64,000 nucleotides of DNA from Ectopseudomonas mendocina (GTDB lineage Bacteria; Pseudomonadota; Gammaproteobacteria; Pseudomonadales; Pseudomonadaceae). A program made the position numbers and the translations under genes. Of the stretch, positions 8,486 through 17,568 are shown in pieces. Numbering within the stretch: the stretch's first letter is position 1; the number at the start of each line of letters is the position of its first letter. The notes under the pieces were generated by a model. It did no database searches, was not told the origin of the DNA, and worked only from the letters and a program-made list of their open reading frames with translations. The stretch spans positions 1 through 64,000 of the forward strand of contig NZ_JADTQG010000008.1 in the NCBI RefSeq assembly GCF_016008875.1, written 5' to 3'.

Positions 8486-8833
8486 ATGAAACGTACCGCT
8501 CTCGCTCTGATGGTTCTGCCGCTGCTCAGCACTGCCGCTTTCGCCACTGGCTACACCGGCCCGGGCGCCACCCCGCAGGTCACCACCGTGTCCGCCGCGC
8601 TGGAAGCTGCCGACGATACTCACGTGGTACTGGAAGGCCAGATCGTCAAGCGCCTGCAGGACGAGCTCTACGAGTTCAAGGACGCCACCGGCACCATCCA
8701 GGTCGAGATTGACGATGAAGACTGGCCGGGTCAGCAAGTTTCGGAAACCGCCAAGGTGCGTCTGACCGGTGAAGTCGACAAGGACTTCAACAGCCGCGAG
8801 ATCGATGTGGATCGCGTCGAGCTGATCAACTGA
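8486..8833 (+). CDS. carO: Periplasmic OB-fold (BOF/YgiW family) protein, CarO-like
   Basis: A 115-residue exported protein with a signal peptide (MKRTALALMVLPLLSTAAFA) and a mature YgiW/BOF OB-fold: DTHVVLEGQIVKRLQDELYEFKDATGTIQVEIDDEDWPG and a terminal RLTGEVDKDFNSREIDVDRV. Its position two genes after the D2HGDH and FAH genes matches carO (PA0320) of P. aeruginosa. There it is a calcium-induced protein that helps keep intracellular calcium low. The tandem half-sites upstream support two-component control. Start chosen at 8486 because the frame upstream lacks a signal peptide. A terminator follows 18 bases after the stop. Confidence 0.85.
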   Translation: MKRTALALMVLPLLSTAAFATGYTGPGATPQVTTVSAALEAADDTHVVLEGQIVKRLQDELYEFKDATGTIQVEIDDEDWPGQQVSETAKVRLTGEVDKDFNSREIDVDRVELIN

Positions 8834-8851
8834 TCGCGATGCCCCCAGCCC

Positions 8852-8884
8852 GCCCGCCACGTCAGTTCGTGGCGGGCTTTTTTG
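8852..8884 (+). terminator. Rho-independent terminator of carO
   Basis: GCCCGCCACG and CGTGGCGGGC pair around TCAGTT, followed directly by a run of T. Confidence 0.92.
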
Positions 8885-8905
8885 TGTTAGTCAGAGTAAT
8901 CCACC

Positions 8906-9817
8906 ATGCGTCGTCTGCTCTCCATCAATCCCTGGCTGTATCTGCTGCTTTTCGTGCTGGTGCTCACCGCTGTCCTGGGCCAGCAGTACCGGCTGTTCGA
9001 AAGAGCCTGGTTCTCCGTGCAGGAATGGCAGCATGGCGCGCAATGGCGCGGGCAGTCGTTGTGGCTGGGCGACTACCGCGTAGTGATTGAGGCCAAGCCC
9101 ATCGCCGATATCAGCGACGTCTCGGCGCTGACCTACGACCCGGACCGGCGCAGCCTGTTCAGCGTCACCAACAAGCCGGCCAAGGTGATCGAGCTGAGCC
9201 TGCAGGGCGACCTGCTGCGCACCATCGACCTCGAAGGGTTTGGTGATCCCGAGGCCATCGAATATGTGGCGCCTGGCATCTATGTGATTGCCGATGAGCG
9301 CGAGCAGCGCCTAGTCAAGGTGCGTATCGATGGCGCCACGCGGGTGATTGATGCCGCCGACTTCCAACAGCTTTCGCTGGGTATCGGTCGTAACGGCAAC
9401 AAGGGTTTCGAAGGCCTTGCCTACGACGCGCAGAACCAGCGCCTGCTGGTGGCCAAGGAGCGCGACCCGGTGCGCATCTTCGAAGTGCTCGGCTTCCCGC
9501 ATGTCGACGACAGCAAGCCGCTGGCGCTGCAGGTCAATACCGATCCCAAGCGCGATGCCCGGCTGTTCGTGCGCGACCTCTCCAGCCTCGACTTCGATAC
9601 GGCGACCGGTCATCTGCTGGCCCTGTCGGACGAATCGCGCCTGGTGATCGAGCTGAATGCCGCAGGCAAGCCGGTCAGCACCCTGTCACTGCTGCGCGGC
9701 CAGCATGGCCTGCAACACAGCGTGCCGCAGGCCGAGGGGGTGGCGACCGATGACGCGGGCAATCTCTACCTGATCAGCGAACCGAATCTGTTCTACGTCT
9801 TTCGCAAGCCGCAGTGA
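8906..9817 (+). CDS. SdiA-regulated domain (YjiK-like) protein
   Basis: A 303-residue protein with an uncleaved N-terminal membrane segment (INPWLYLLLFVLVLTAVLG), predicted to place its body in the periplasm. The body has repeating beta-propeller-like strands, for example DISDVSALTYDPDRRSLF, GFGDPEAIEYVAPG and GRNGNKGFEGLAYDAQNQ. This E-G/A-x-x-Y spacing is characteristic of the SdiA-regulated family, which adopts a phytase-like six-bladed propeller. No enzymatic activity is established for it. It begins 21 bases past the carO terminator, so its expression is probably independent or by read-through. Confidence 0.8.
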   Translation: MRRLLSINPWLYLLLFVLVLTAVLGQQYRLFERAWFSVQEWQHGAQWRGQSLWLGDYRVVIEAKPIADISDVSALTYDPDRRSLFSVTNKPAKVIELSLQGDLLRTIDLEGFGDPEAIEYVAPGIYVIADEREQRLVKVRIDGATRVIDAADFQQLSLGIGRNGNKGFEGLAYDAQNQRLLVAKERDPVRIFEVLGFPHVDDSKPLALQVNTDPKRDARLFVRDLSSLDFDTATGHLLALSDESRLVIELNAAGKPVSTLSLLRGQHGLQHSVPQAEGVATDDAGNLYLISEPNLFYVFRKPQ

Positions 9818-9823
9818 CTGCCC

Positions 9824-10276
9824 TCAGTGCGAGTGGCTCTTGCCGACGTGGGTATGGCCGTCATCGGGCAAGGGCTGCACGCCGCCGCTGACATTGAGCT
9901 GGCGCAGGATGCCGCAGTCCTCCGCCTCCTGCGGGCCATTGCAGCGGTCGCGCAGTTCGCTTAGCTGGTCGCGCAGCGCCAGCAGACTGGTGATGCGCGC
10001 CTCCACGTGCTCGATATGTTCGTCCACCAGGCTGTTGATGCCGGCGCAGCTCTCATGGGGCAGGTCGCGCAGGGCCAACAGCCGCTGGATTTCTTCCAGA
10101 GTCATGTCCAGCGTCCGGCAATTGCGGATGAACACCAGGCGCTCCAGGTGCTCGTCGCCGTACAGGCGGTAATTGCCTTCGCTTCGCGCGGGCGCCGGCA
10201 GCAGCCCCTCGCGCTCGTAATAGCGCACGGTTTCCACCTGGCAGCCGGCCTTCTTCGCCAATTCACCGATTTTCAT
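9824..10276 (-). CDS. cadR: MerR-family Cd(II)/Pb(II)-responsive regulator
   Basis: A 150-residue MerR protein. The N-terminal winged helix-turn-helix MKIGELAKKAGCQVETVRYY is followed by a long dimerisation helix. The metal site typical of CadR is present: Cys77 in HESCAG, Cys112 in DRCNG and a third Cys at 121, with a His-rich tail (HTHVGKSHSH). It should bind Cd, Pb or Zn and activate cadA by untwisting the 19-base spacer promoter between the two genes. The start at 10276 gives the canonical MKIGELA N-terminus; the open frame further upstream runs across the operator. Confidence 0.93.
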   Translation of the reverse strand: MKIGELAKKAGCQVETVRYYEREGLLPAPARSEGNYRLYGDEHLERLVFIRNCRTLDMTLEEIQRLLALRDLPHESCAGINSLVDEHIEHVEARITSLLALRDQLSELRDRCNGPQEAEDCGILRQLNVSGGVQPLPDDGHTHVGKSHSH

Positions 10277-10296
10277 GCGATCGCCTCCGTGGGTGC

Positions 10297-10327
10297 TTGA
10301 CCCTATAGTGACTACAGGGTGTGTACT
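10297..10327 (+). promoter_or_regulatory. MerR-type cadA promoter with CadR dyad operator
   Basis: A -35 TTGACC at 10297-10302 and a -10-like TGTACT at 10322-10327 are separated by 19 bases, the over-long spacing expected of MerR-activated promoters. The dyad ACCCTATAG-TGA-CTACAGGGT (10300-10320) has only one mismatched pair and fills the spacer. Confidence 0.9.
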
Positions 10328-10356
10328 TCGCAACAGAGACCTGACGGAGACTTGCC

Positions 10357-12558
10357 ATGAGCCGCTGCTGCGATCACTCGCACCAACAGCCACCCACCCG
10401 CCACGAGCATGACCATGAGCCGGCGCTTCAGGCGTCCGTCGTCGAGCCGCTGGACGGGGCGGTGACCACCCGCATCCGCATCGAGCAGATGGACTGTCCG
10501 ACGGAGGAACGCCTGATCCGCGATGCGCTGGGCCGGCTGCCTGGCGTGGCGGGCCTGCAATTCAATCTGCTGCAGCGCGTGCTCGTCGTCAGCCATGACG
10601 AAGGGGCGCTGGCCCAGGTGGTGCCTGCGATCCAGGCGCTGGGCTTCACCCCGCAAGTGGAGGATCAAGGCGCTGCTCAACAGCCGGCCGCCGCGCCGGC
10701 GAAGAAGCCCTGGTGGCCGCTTGCGCTGGCCGCAGTGGTGGCCACCGCTTCGGAGGTAGTGCATTTCGCCGCGCTCGGGCCGGACTGGTTGGTGGCCATG
10801 CTGGCCCTTGCTGCCATCGGTCTGTGTGGGCTGAATACCTACAAGAAGGGCTGGATCGCCCTGAAGAACCGCAACCTCAACATCAACGCCCTGATGAGCA
10901 TCGCCGTGACGGGTGCAGTGCTGATCGGCCAGTGGCCGGAGGCGGCGATGGTGATGGTGCTGTTCACCCTGGCCGAGTTGATCGAGGCGCGTTCGCTGGA
11001 TCGGGCACGCAACGCCATCCGCGGCCTGATGGACCTGGCGCCGCCGCGCGCCACGGTCAAACAGACCGACGGCAGCTGGCAGGAAATCGACGTGCAGGCC
11101 ATCGCCCTCGGCGCCGTGGTGCGCGTTCGTCCGGGCGAGCGTATCAGCCTTGATGGCGAGGTGGTCGGCGGCAGCTCGACGGTCAACCAGGCGCCGATCA
11201 CCGGGGAAAGCCTACCGGTGGAAAAACGTGCGGGCGATCCCGTCTTCGCCGGCACCATCAACGAGGCAGGTTCGCTGGAGTTCCGCGTGACTGCCGCGGC
11301 GCGCGACACCACGCTGGCGCGCATCATCCATGCGGTAGAGGAGGCGCAGGGCTCGCGTGCACCGACCCAGCGCTTCGTCGACCAATTCTCGCGCATTTAT
11401 ACCCCTGTGGTTTTCGCCTTCGCCCTGGCGGTGGCGGTGTTGCCGCCGCTGCTTAGCGGTGGCGCCTGGTTCGACTGGGTCTACCGCGCCCTGGTGTTGC
11501 TGGTGGTGGCCTGCCCCTGCGCGCTGGTGATTTCCACTCCGGTGACCATCGTCAGCGGCCTGGCGGCGGCGGCGCGCAAGGGCATCCTGATCAAGGGCGG
11601 CGTGTATCTGGAGAATGGCCGCCACCTGGCCTTGCTGGCGCTGGACAAGACCGGCACCCTGACCCACGGCAAGCCGGTGCAGACCGACAGTCTCCACCTA
11701 CTGGAGGTGGAGGAGTCCGTGCATGCGGTTTGGGCGGCGAGCCTGGCGGCGCGCTCCGACCACCCGGTTTCCAGGGCGCTGGCCCTGCGGGCTGAAGAAC
11801 AGGGGCAGGCACTGCTCGACGTCGAGAACTTCGAAGCGCTGCCGGGGCGCGGCAGCAAAGGCCTTATCGATGGCAGGCTGCTGTATATGGGCAATCACCG
11901 CCTGGTCGAATATCTCGGTCTCTGCTCGGCGCAGTTGGAGCAGCGCCTCGAAGCACTGGAGCGCCAGGGCAAGAGCGTGGTGGTGCTGTGTGACGAGCAG
12001 CGCGCCCTGATGCTCTTCGCTGTGGCTGATACGGTGCGCCAGACCGGTCGCGAGGCGATCGCCGAACTGCACGAGCTGGGCGTGCGTACCTGCATGCTCA
12101 CCGGCGACAACGCCCACACCGCCGCGGCCATCGCCGGGCAGGTTGGCGTCGATGAGGCGCGCGGCGACCTCTTGCCGGCGGACAAACTGGCCTGGATCGA
12201 GGCGAGCCAGGCGCGCGGCAAGGTGGTCGGCATGGTGGGCGATGGCATCAACGATGCCCCGGCGCTGGCCAGGGCCGAGATCGGTTTCGCCATGGGCGCC
12301 GCTGGCACAGATACGGCGATCGAGACGGCAGATGTCGCACTGATGGACGACGATCTGCGCAAGATCCCTGCTTTCGTCCGTCTTTCCCGGCAGACCCACG
12401 CGATCCTGCTGCAGAACATCGTTCTGGCGCTGGGCATCAAGGCGATCTTCCTGGGCATGACCCTGGCGGGCGAGGCGACCATGTGGATGGCGGTGTTCGC
12501 CGACATGGGCGTCAGCCTGATGGTGGTATTCAACGGCCTGCGCCTGTTGCGCAAATAA
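10357..12558 (+). CDS. cadA: Heavy-metal P1B-type ATPase, Cd/Zn/Pb exporter
   Basis: A 733-residue inner-membrane pump. The His-rich N-terminus (SHQQPPTRHEHDHE) precedes an HMA domain with the metal site EQMDCPTEE near residues 46-54. The core shows the actuator motif TGESLPVEK, the transmembrane CPC (residues 386-388), the phosphorylation loop DKTGTLT (Asp at about 430) and the hinge GDGINDAPAL. CPC with this HMA type indicates export of divalent soft metals (Cd, Zn, Pb). It is transcribed from the CadR-controlled promoter and followed after 10 bases by a DUF3703 gene. Confidence 0.95.
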   Translation: MSRCCDHSHQQPPTRHEHDHEPALQASVVEPLDGAVTTRIRIEQMDCPTEERLIRDALGRLPGVAGLQFNLLQRVLVVSHDEGALAQVVPAIQALGFTPQVEDQGAAQQPAAAPAKKPWWPLALAAVVATASEVVHFAALGPDWLVAMLALAAIGLCGLNTYKKGWIALKNRNLNINALMSIAVTGAVLIGQWPEAAMVMVLFTLAELIEARSLDRARNAIRGLMDLAPPRATVKQTDGSWQEIDVQAIALGAVVRVRPGERISLDGEVVGGSSTVNQAPITGESLPVEKRAGDPVFAGTINEAGSLEFRVTAAARDTTLARIIHAVEEAQGSRAPTQRFVDQFSRIYTPVVFAFALAVAVLPPLLSGGAWFDWVYRALVLLVVACPCALVISTPVTIVSGLAAAARKGILIKGGVYLENGRHLALLALDKTGTLTHGKPVQTDSLHLLEVEESVHAVWAASLAARSDHPVSRALALRAEEQGQALLDVENFEALPGRGSKGLIDGRLLYMGNHRLVEYLGLCSAQLEQRLEALERQGKSVVVLCDEQRALMLFAVADTVRQTGREAIAELHELGVRTCMLTGDNAHTAAAIAGQVGVDEARGDLLPADKLAWIEASQARGKVVGMVGDGINDAPALARAEIGFAMGAAGTDTAIETADVALMDDDLRKIPAFVRLSRQTHAILLQNIVLALGIKAIFLGMTLAGEATMWMAVFADMGVSLMVVFNGLRLLRK

Positions 12559-12568
12559 GGAGGCTGCC

Positions 12569-12928
12569 ATGAAGTTGCAAGAAGCCGTCGACGAAGCCTT
12601 CAACCAGGCATTGCACGAACTGGCTGCCCGCCGCAGCGCCGCAGCGCTGGTCTGGCTGGAGCGGGCACACATCCTCACCCAGCGTCGCCCATGGCTGCAT
12701 GCACGTTCACATTGGCTGATGCTGCGCGCCGGCTGGCAACAAGGGGATGTGCGTGAGGTGCTTGGGCAAGTGCCGCGCATCCTGGCGGCGCTGTTGTTCT
12801 CGCGCATCTGGGTACCCGTCGGCAACACCGGACGGGCGCGGGTCAGTGCCTTTCAAGCGATGCCGGTCACTGAGGATTTACAGGCATTGCTGGCGTCTGA
12901 ACGTCAGCAGCGAGTGCCGGAAGCCTAG
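12569..12928 (+). CDS. DUF3703 family protein
   Basis: A 119-residue soluble, largely helical protein without signal peptide. The conserved core is ALVWLERAHILTQRRPWLHARSHWLMLRAG with a terminal RIWVPVGNTGRARVSAF. This H-x-L-x-Q-x8-H pattern is typical of DUF3703. Members often sit beside metal-resistance genes but have no known reaction. It starts 10 bases after cadA with AAGGAGG as ribosome binding site, so it is certainly in the same transcript. A role in handling the exported metal is inferred from context only. Confidence 0.8.
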   Translation: MKLQEAVDEAFNQALHELAARRSAAALVWLERAHILTQRRPWLHARSHWLMLRAGWQQGDVREVLGQVPRILAALLFSRIWVPVGNTGRARVSAFQAMPVTEDLQALLASERQQRVPEA

Positions 12929-12943
12929 GCGTCCGGCACTCGC
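12910..12943. terminator. Perfect 12-bp hairpin between convergent DUF3703 and aaaA
   Basis: GCGAGTGCCGGA and TCCGGCACTCGC pair around a 10-base loop. The left arm lies within the last codons of the DUF3703 gene. There is no good T run, so it may act as a transcript 3' end stabiliser for either gene. Confidence 0.6.
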
Positions 12944-12952
12944 CTCGTCATA

Positions 12953-14905
12953 TCAGAACAGGTACTGCAGGCCCAGGGTGTAACCGGCCTGGTCACCATT
13001 GTCGTGCTGTAGACGTGCATTGGCCTCGGCGTAGACGGCAAAGGCTTCGCTGACAGCCAATTGTGCGCCCAGGCGCGCGCGGGCGAAGTGCTTGTCGTTC
13101 TCAAGGCCATTGGCCACGCGCCGCGCCGAGCCATCGGCGAGACTGGTCACCACGAAGTCCTCGCTCATGCCATCGCCCAGTTCCTCGATCCAGGCCAGGC
13201 TTGCGTAGGGCTGCAGGCGCATCGCCCCATCCAGGGCGAAGTGGCCGCGCACCTGCCAGCCGAGGCTCAGCTCCATGGAGTCGAAACGTTCGTCATCGAA
13301 GCGCAGGGCAGTGCGTTGCGTGGACTTTTCGCTGAAACCGTCGAGCTTGTAGTGGCGATAGTCGATGCCCACTTGCGGGCCGGTACGCCAGTCGCCGAAG
13401 AGCAGGTCATAGCCACCGAGCAGGCGCGCGCCCCAGAAAGTCGCGTCGGTCTCGCCGGAGAGCTGCTGGTTGAGCAATACGGGCCCGCCAGCGTTGCCCT
13501 GGATGAACACCGAACGGTCCAGGTCGAAGCGGGTAAGGCCCGCGCTGATGTCGGCATTCAGCCACAGCGGTCCGGCATTGCTCAGCAGCGCATAGAGGCC
13601 CACCTGCCAGGTATCGCTCTCGACCTTGCCGCCGTGCTGCAGGTCATCCTTGCCGCGGGTGAAGCTCAGGCCGGCGCCAAGGTTCAGCCACTCGCTGAGC
13701 TGGGTGTCGCCGAATATATAGGCGGTAGCCTGGCGCGAGCGCTGATCCAGCGGGCTATCGAAGCCGCCGCTGGGCGAGAGCTGGCCTTCCACGCCAACGC
13801 TGCCGTCGACGCTGCCGACTTCGCGCGGTGTGGCCCGCAGGGTCTGCCAGCGGCGTTCGAGCAGTTGCTGGTGGGTCTGCTGCTGGCGTGCCAGGGTGTC
13901 TTCCAGGGTGCCCAGCATGGCGCCGCCGGATTGTGCCGCGTAGCGCAGGTCGGTGTTGGTGGCTTCCAGCACCAGGCGGGTCAGCAGCCGGGAATAGTCA
14001 CGTAGGCGTTGTGCGATGCGCTCCTCGCCGAAAGCGCCGACCAGCACGGTCTCGTTGTCGAGGGCCGGGTTGTGCCAGGTCGCGCCGCCTGGGATGGCCG
14101 GGTTGGTGGTCTGGTCATAACCATCGAGGGCGCCGATTTCCCAGTTGGTGGCTTCCAGGAACAGCACCGGAATACCCAGCCCCTCGAAGCTTTCGGCGTC
14201 GCTGCAGCAGCCGGTGCCTGCCGGGTAGCCGGCGTTGAGGCCTGGGTTGGTGTGCAGGTCGATGCCCAGCTCCTCGGCGATGCGGAAGGTGTGTTCGCGC
14301 AGCGACGCCAGCTCTGGCGCGGCAACGCTGTCGGAGCCGGCGTGGGCGTACATCATGTCGCCGGTGATCAGGCTGTCGATGTTGATCATGCCGGTCAGGC
14401 GGGCACGTGCCTCGGCGTCCAGGGAGGCGACGTAGGCGCGCGAGCCCCTGAGACCTTCTTCTTCTGCGCCAAAGCCGATGAAGGTCACGCCGTCCTCGAA
14501 GGAAAGCCCCGCCAGGTTGCGGGCGATCTCCGTCAGCACGCCGGCGCCCGAGGCGTTGTCGTCCAGGCCCTGCAGGGTGGGGCGGCCGAAGTAGGTATCG
14601 AAGTGGGCGCCGATCACCAGGTTGTTGCCGGTAATACCGCGCGTCTCGGCGATCACGTTCTGCGAGTTGCGGTTACCTGCCCAGGTGAAATCCTGGCGAT
14701 AGTTGTCGTAACCGGACGCCGACAGGCGTTGCTCCATCCAGGCGGTCGCACCGGCAAAGCTGGCGGTATCGCGGTAGCGGCCCGGGTAGTCGTTGATCAG
14801 CGTGTCGACGGTTACGCCGGCATACTCGCTGTACTGGTAGGCCATGGCCAAGGGGGATAACAGCGTGCCGGCCAGGCCCAGTCCCAGGATGAGGGGTTTG
14901 ATCAC
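12953..14905 (-). CDS. aaaA: Autotransporter aminopeptidase, M28 passenger plus beta-barrel
   Basis: A 650-residue surface protein. The signal peptide (about residues 1-22) leads into an M28 peptidase with Zn ligands in VIGAHFDTYFG, GLDDNASGAG and GFGAEEEGLRGS, plus a neighbouring NIDSLITGD. From about residue 390 to the end it is an autotransporter beta-domain with alternating strands and a terminal aromatic (YTLGLQYLF). The family member AaaA of P. aeruginosa (PA0328, beside rpiA as here) removes N-terminal arginine from peptides at the cell surface. A GTG start at 14905 is chosen because AAGGAG lies 6 bases upstream; a longer frame starts at 14935 without a ribosome binding site. Confidence 0.9.
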   Translation of the reverse strand: MIKPLILGLGLAGTLLSPLAMAYQYSEYAGVTVDTLINDYPGRYRDTASFAGATAWMEQRLSASGYDNYRQDFTWAGNRNSQNVIAETRGITGNNLVIGAHFDTYFGRPTLQGLDDNASGAGVLTEIARNLAGLSFEDGVTFIGFGAEEEGLRGSRAYVASLDAEARARLTGMINIDSLITGDMMYAHAGSDSVAAPELASLREHTFRIAEELGIDLHTNPGLNAGYPAGTGCCSDAESFEGLGIPVLFLEATNWEIGALDGYDQTTNPAIPGGATWHNPALDNETVLVGAFGEERIAQRLRDYSRLLTRLVLEATNTDLRYAAQSGGAMLGTLEDTLARQQQTHQQLLERRWQTLRATPREVGSVDGSVGVEGQLSPSGGFDSPLDQRSRQATAYIFGDTQLSEWLNLGAGLSFTRGKDDLQHGGKVESDTWQVGLYALLSNAGPLWLNADISAGLTRFDLDRSVFIQGNAGGPVLLNQQLSGETDATFWGARLLGGYDLLFGDWRTGPQVGIDYRHYKLDGFSEKSTQRTALRFDDERFDSMELSLGWQVRGHFALDGAMRLQPYASLAWIEELGDGMSEDFVVTSLADGSARRVANGLENDKHFARARLGAQLAVSEAFAVYAEANARLQHDNGDQAGYTLGLQYLF

Positions 14906-15138
14906 ATCATGCTCCTTATGGTGTTTTTGTGGCATTCAGCGCAGAGCAGTATGTGGGCCTGAAAGCGAAACGTGCAGGGAAATGACGCAGAAAATGGTGG
15001 CAGGTGTCGCGTCATCGTAAAAAACGGGCAGGTGCCGCGATGGCGGCGATTGCGTATGCGCGAATAACTGGCAGGCCGAGCGCTTATTTGGTGCAAGCAA
15101 GCGGCGGGTTGGGCGAGGGGATGCCCCGCCCGGAGGGT

Positions 15139-15810
15139 TCAGCGCTTGAGCGTCTTCACGCCTTCGGCGGTGCCGAGCAGCAGCAGGTCGGCCGGGCGAG
15201 CGGCGAACAGGCCGTTGGTGACCACGCCGACGATGGCGTTGATGTCCGCTTCCAGCTTCACCGGATCGGTGATCGACAGATTGTGCACGTCGAGAATGAC
15301 GTTGCCGTTGTCGGTCAGCACGCCTTCGCGATATACCGGGTCGCCGCCGAGCTTCACCAGCTCGCGCGCCACGTGGCTGCGGGCCATGGGGATGACTTCC
15401 ACCGGCAGCGGGAAGGCGCCGAGCACCGGTACCAACTTGCTGGCGTCGGCTATGCAGATGAAGGTCTTGGCCACGGCGGCGACGATTTTCTCGCGGGTCA
15501 GCGCAGCGCCGCCGCCCTTGATCAGGTGCAGGCGCTCGTCGCTCTCGTCGGCGCCGTCGACATAGAACTCCAGCTCGGCGGTGCTGTTGAGATCGTAGAC
15601 CGGGATGCCATGAGCCTTGAGGCGAGCGGCGGTGGCTTCGGAGCTGGCCACGGCGCCGTCGAAGTCCATCTTGTGCCTGGCCAGCGCGTCGATGAAGAAA
15701 TTGGCGGTGGAACCGGTGCCGACTCCGACGATGCTCTTACTGTCGAGGCGGGGAAGAATGTGGTCGACGGCGGCCTGGGCCACGGCCTGTTTCAGCTGAT
15801 CCTGGTTCAT
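15139..15810 (-). CDS. rpiA: Ribose-5-phosphate isomerase A
   Basis: A 223-residue enzyme of standard length that interconverts ribose 5-phosphate and ribulose 5-phosphate. Family motifs are clear: [16 protein letters not shown] near the N-terminus binds phosphate, [27 protein letters not shown] carries the catalytic Asp, Glu and Lys region, and [13 protein letters not shown] follows. It is divergent from ilvA and upstream of aaaA on the same strand. A 233-base gap, not an operon-like spacing, separates it from aaaA. Confidence 0.96.
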   Translation of the reverse strand: MNQDQLKQAVAQAAVDHILPRLDSKSIVGVGTGSTANFFIDALARHKMDFDGAVASSEATAARLKAHGIPVYDLNSTAELEFYVDGADESDERLHLIKGGGAALTREKIVAAVAKTFICIADASKLVPVLGAFPLPVEVIPMARSHVARELVKLGGDPVYREGVLTDNGNVILDVHNLSITDPVKLEADINAIVGVVTNGLFAARPADLLLLGTAEGVKTLKR

Positions 15811-15968
15811 TGCGGGGGAATGCCTGGAAAGGTAAGGAGATGTGGCGCGAATTATAGCCGCAAGTGGCGTGCTGACGGGGCAGAACCCGCGCGTTTCGTA
15901 TGGTCGCCCGGCGCGGCGCTGGGGTAGACTCGGCAGTCCCTCAAAGCCCGAACGCCTGCGAAATCGCC

Positions 15969-17483
15969 ATGCTCGAACAGTACGTGAAGAAGACCCTCAC
16001 CTCGCGCGTCTACGACGTCGCGGTGGAAACCCCGCTGCAACCCGCCCGTCAGCTCAGTGAGCGGCTGGGCAGCCAGATTCTGCTCAAGCGCGAGGATCTG
16101 CAGCCGGTGTACTCGTTCAAGATTCGTGGCGCCTACAACAAGCTGGCGCAACTGTCCGCCGAAGAGCTGGCGCGTGGTGTGGTCACTGCCTCGGCCGGCA
16201 ACCATGCGCAGGGCCTGGCCCTGGCGGCCAAGCATCTGGGGGTGAAGGCGACCATCGTCATGCCGCGTACCACGCCGGAGCTGAAGGTGCAGGGCGTGCG
16301 CTCGCGTGGCGGCAAGGTGGTGCTGCACGGCGATGCCTTCCCCGAGGCGCTGGCGCATTCGCTGAAGCTGGTGGAAGAGAAGGGCTACACCTACATCCAT
16401 CCTTACGACGATCCGCTGGTGATCGCCGGCCAGGGCACCGTGGCCATGGAGGTGCTGCGCCAGCACCAGGGCCACATCGACGTCATCTTCGTGCCGGTCG
16501 GTGGCGGCGGCCTGATCGCCGGCATCGCTGCGTACGTCAAATACCTGCGTCCGGAGATCAAGGTGATCGGCGTCGAGCCGGACGATTCCAACTGCCTGCA
16601 GCAGGCCATGGCTGCAGGCGAGCGCGTGGTGTTGCCGACGGTCGGCTTGTTCGCCGATGGCGTGGCGGTGGCGCAGATCGGCCAGCACACCTTCGATATC
16701 TGCAAGCATCACGTCGATGAGGTGATCACCGTCAGCACCGACGAGATATGCGCGGCGATCAAGGACATCTACGACGATACCCGATCGATCACCGAGCCGG
16801 CCGGCGCACTGGCTGTGGCCGGGATCAAGAAGTACGTCGAGCGTGAGGGCACCAGGGGCGAAGTGCTGGTGGGCATCGATTCCGGTGCCAACGTCAACTT
16901 CGACCGCCTGCGCCACGTTGCCGAGCGCGCCGAGCTGGGCGAGAAGCGCGAGGCGATCATCGCCGTGACCATCCCCGAGCAGCCGGGCAGCTTCAAGGCC
17001 TTCTGCGAGGCGGTGGGCAAGCGCCAGATCACCGAATTCAACTACCGCTATCACAGCGAAGGCGAGGCGCACATCTTCGTCGGCGTGCAGACCCACCCGG
17101 AGAACGACCCGCGTCAGGCGCTGGTCGAGGGGCTGCGCGAGCAGGGCTTCCCGGTGCTGGATCTGACCGACAACGAACTGGCCAAGCTACATATCCGCCA
17201 TATGGTTGGTGGCCATGCTGCCGGTGTCGGTGACGAGGTGGTGCTGCGCTTCGAGTTCCCCGAGCGCCCCGGTGCGCTGTTCAACTTCCTGCAGAAGCTG
17301 GGCGGGCGCTGGAACATCTCGATGTTCCACTACCGCAACCATGGTGCCGCCGATGGTCGGGTGCTGGCCGCGCTGCAGGTGCCGGAAGACGAACGCCACC
17401 TGGTGCCGGCGGCGCTGGACGCCATCGGTTATCCCTACTGGGATGAAAGCGACAACCCGGCCTATCGCCTGTTTCTGGGCTGA
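15969..17483 (+). CDS. ilvA: Threonine ammonia-lyase, biosynthetic
   Basis: A 504-residue PLP enzyme that deaminates threonine to 2-oxobutyrate, the first step to isoleucine. The Schiff-base lysine is in [13 protein letters not shown] (about residue 58) and the PLP phosphate loop is GGGGLIAG. The C-terminal third contains two tandem ACT-like regulatory domains ([17 protein letters not shown] and [16 protein letters not shown]), as in allosteric IlvA inhibited by isoleucine. The length equals that of the long biosynthetic form and excludes the short catabolic TdcB type. It is divergent from rpiA with about 158 bases between them. Confidence 0.96.
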   Translation: MLEQYVKKTLTSRVYDVAVETPLQPARQLSERLGSQILLKREDLQPVYSFKIRGAYNKLAQLSAEELARGVVTASAGNHAQGLALAAKHLGVKATIVMPRTTPELKVQGVRSRGGKVVLHGDAFPEALAHSLKLVEEKGYTYIHPYDDPLVIAGQGTVAMEVLRQHQGHIDVIFVPVGGGGLIAGIAAYVKYLRPEIKVIGVEPDDSNCLQQAMAAGERVVLPTVGLFADGVAVAQIGQHTFDICKHHVDEVITVSTDEICAAIKDIYDDTRSITEPAGALAVAGIKKYVEREGTRGEVLVGIDSGANVNFDRLRHVAERAELGEKREAIIAVTIPEQPGSFKAFCEAVGKRQITEFNYRYHSEGEAHIFVGVQTHPENDPRQALVEGLREQGFPVLDLTDNELAKLHIRHMVGGHAAGVGDEVVLRFEFPERPGALFNFLQKLGGRWNISMFHYRNHGAADGRVLAALQVPEDERHLVPAALDAIGYPYWDESDNPAYRLFLG

Positions 17484-17498
17484 ACACTGCCTTCGAAC

Positions 17499-17541
17499 GT
17501 AACCCGCCGCAGCGCGCTGGCGGGTTGCACCCGCCCTACGT
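17499..17541. repeat. REP-like hairpin GTAACCCGCC / GGCGGGTT
   Basis: GTAACCCGCC pairs with GGCGGGTT, followed by a partial second hairpin GGGTTGCACCC and CGCCCTACG. It lies between ilvA and the next gene. Confidence 0.5.
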
Positions 17542-17568
17542 AATCGCCTGATAACAATGGAAGCCTCA

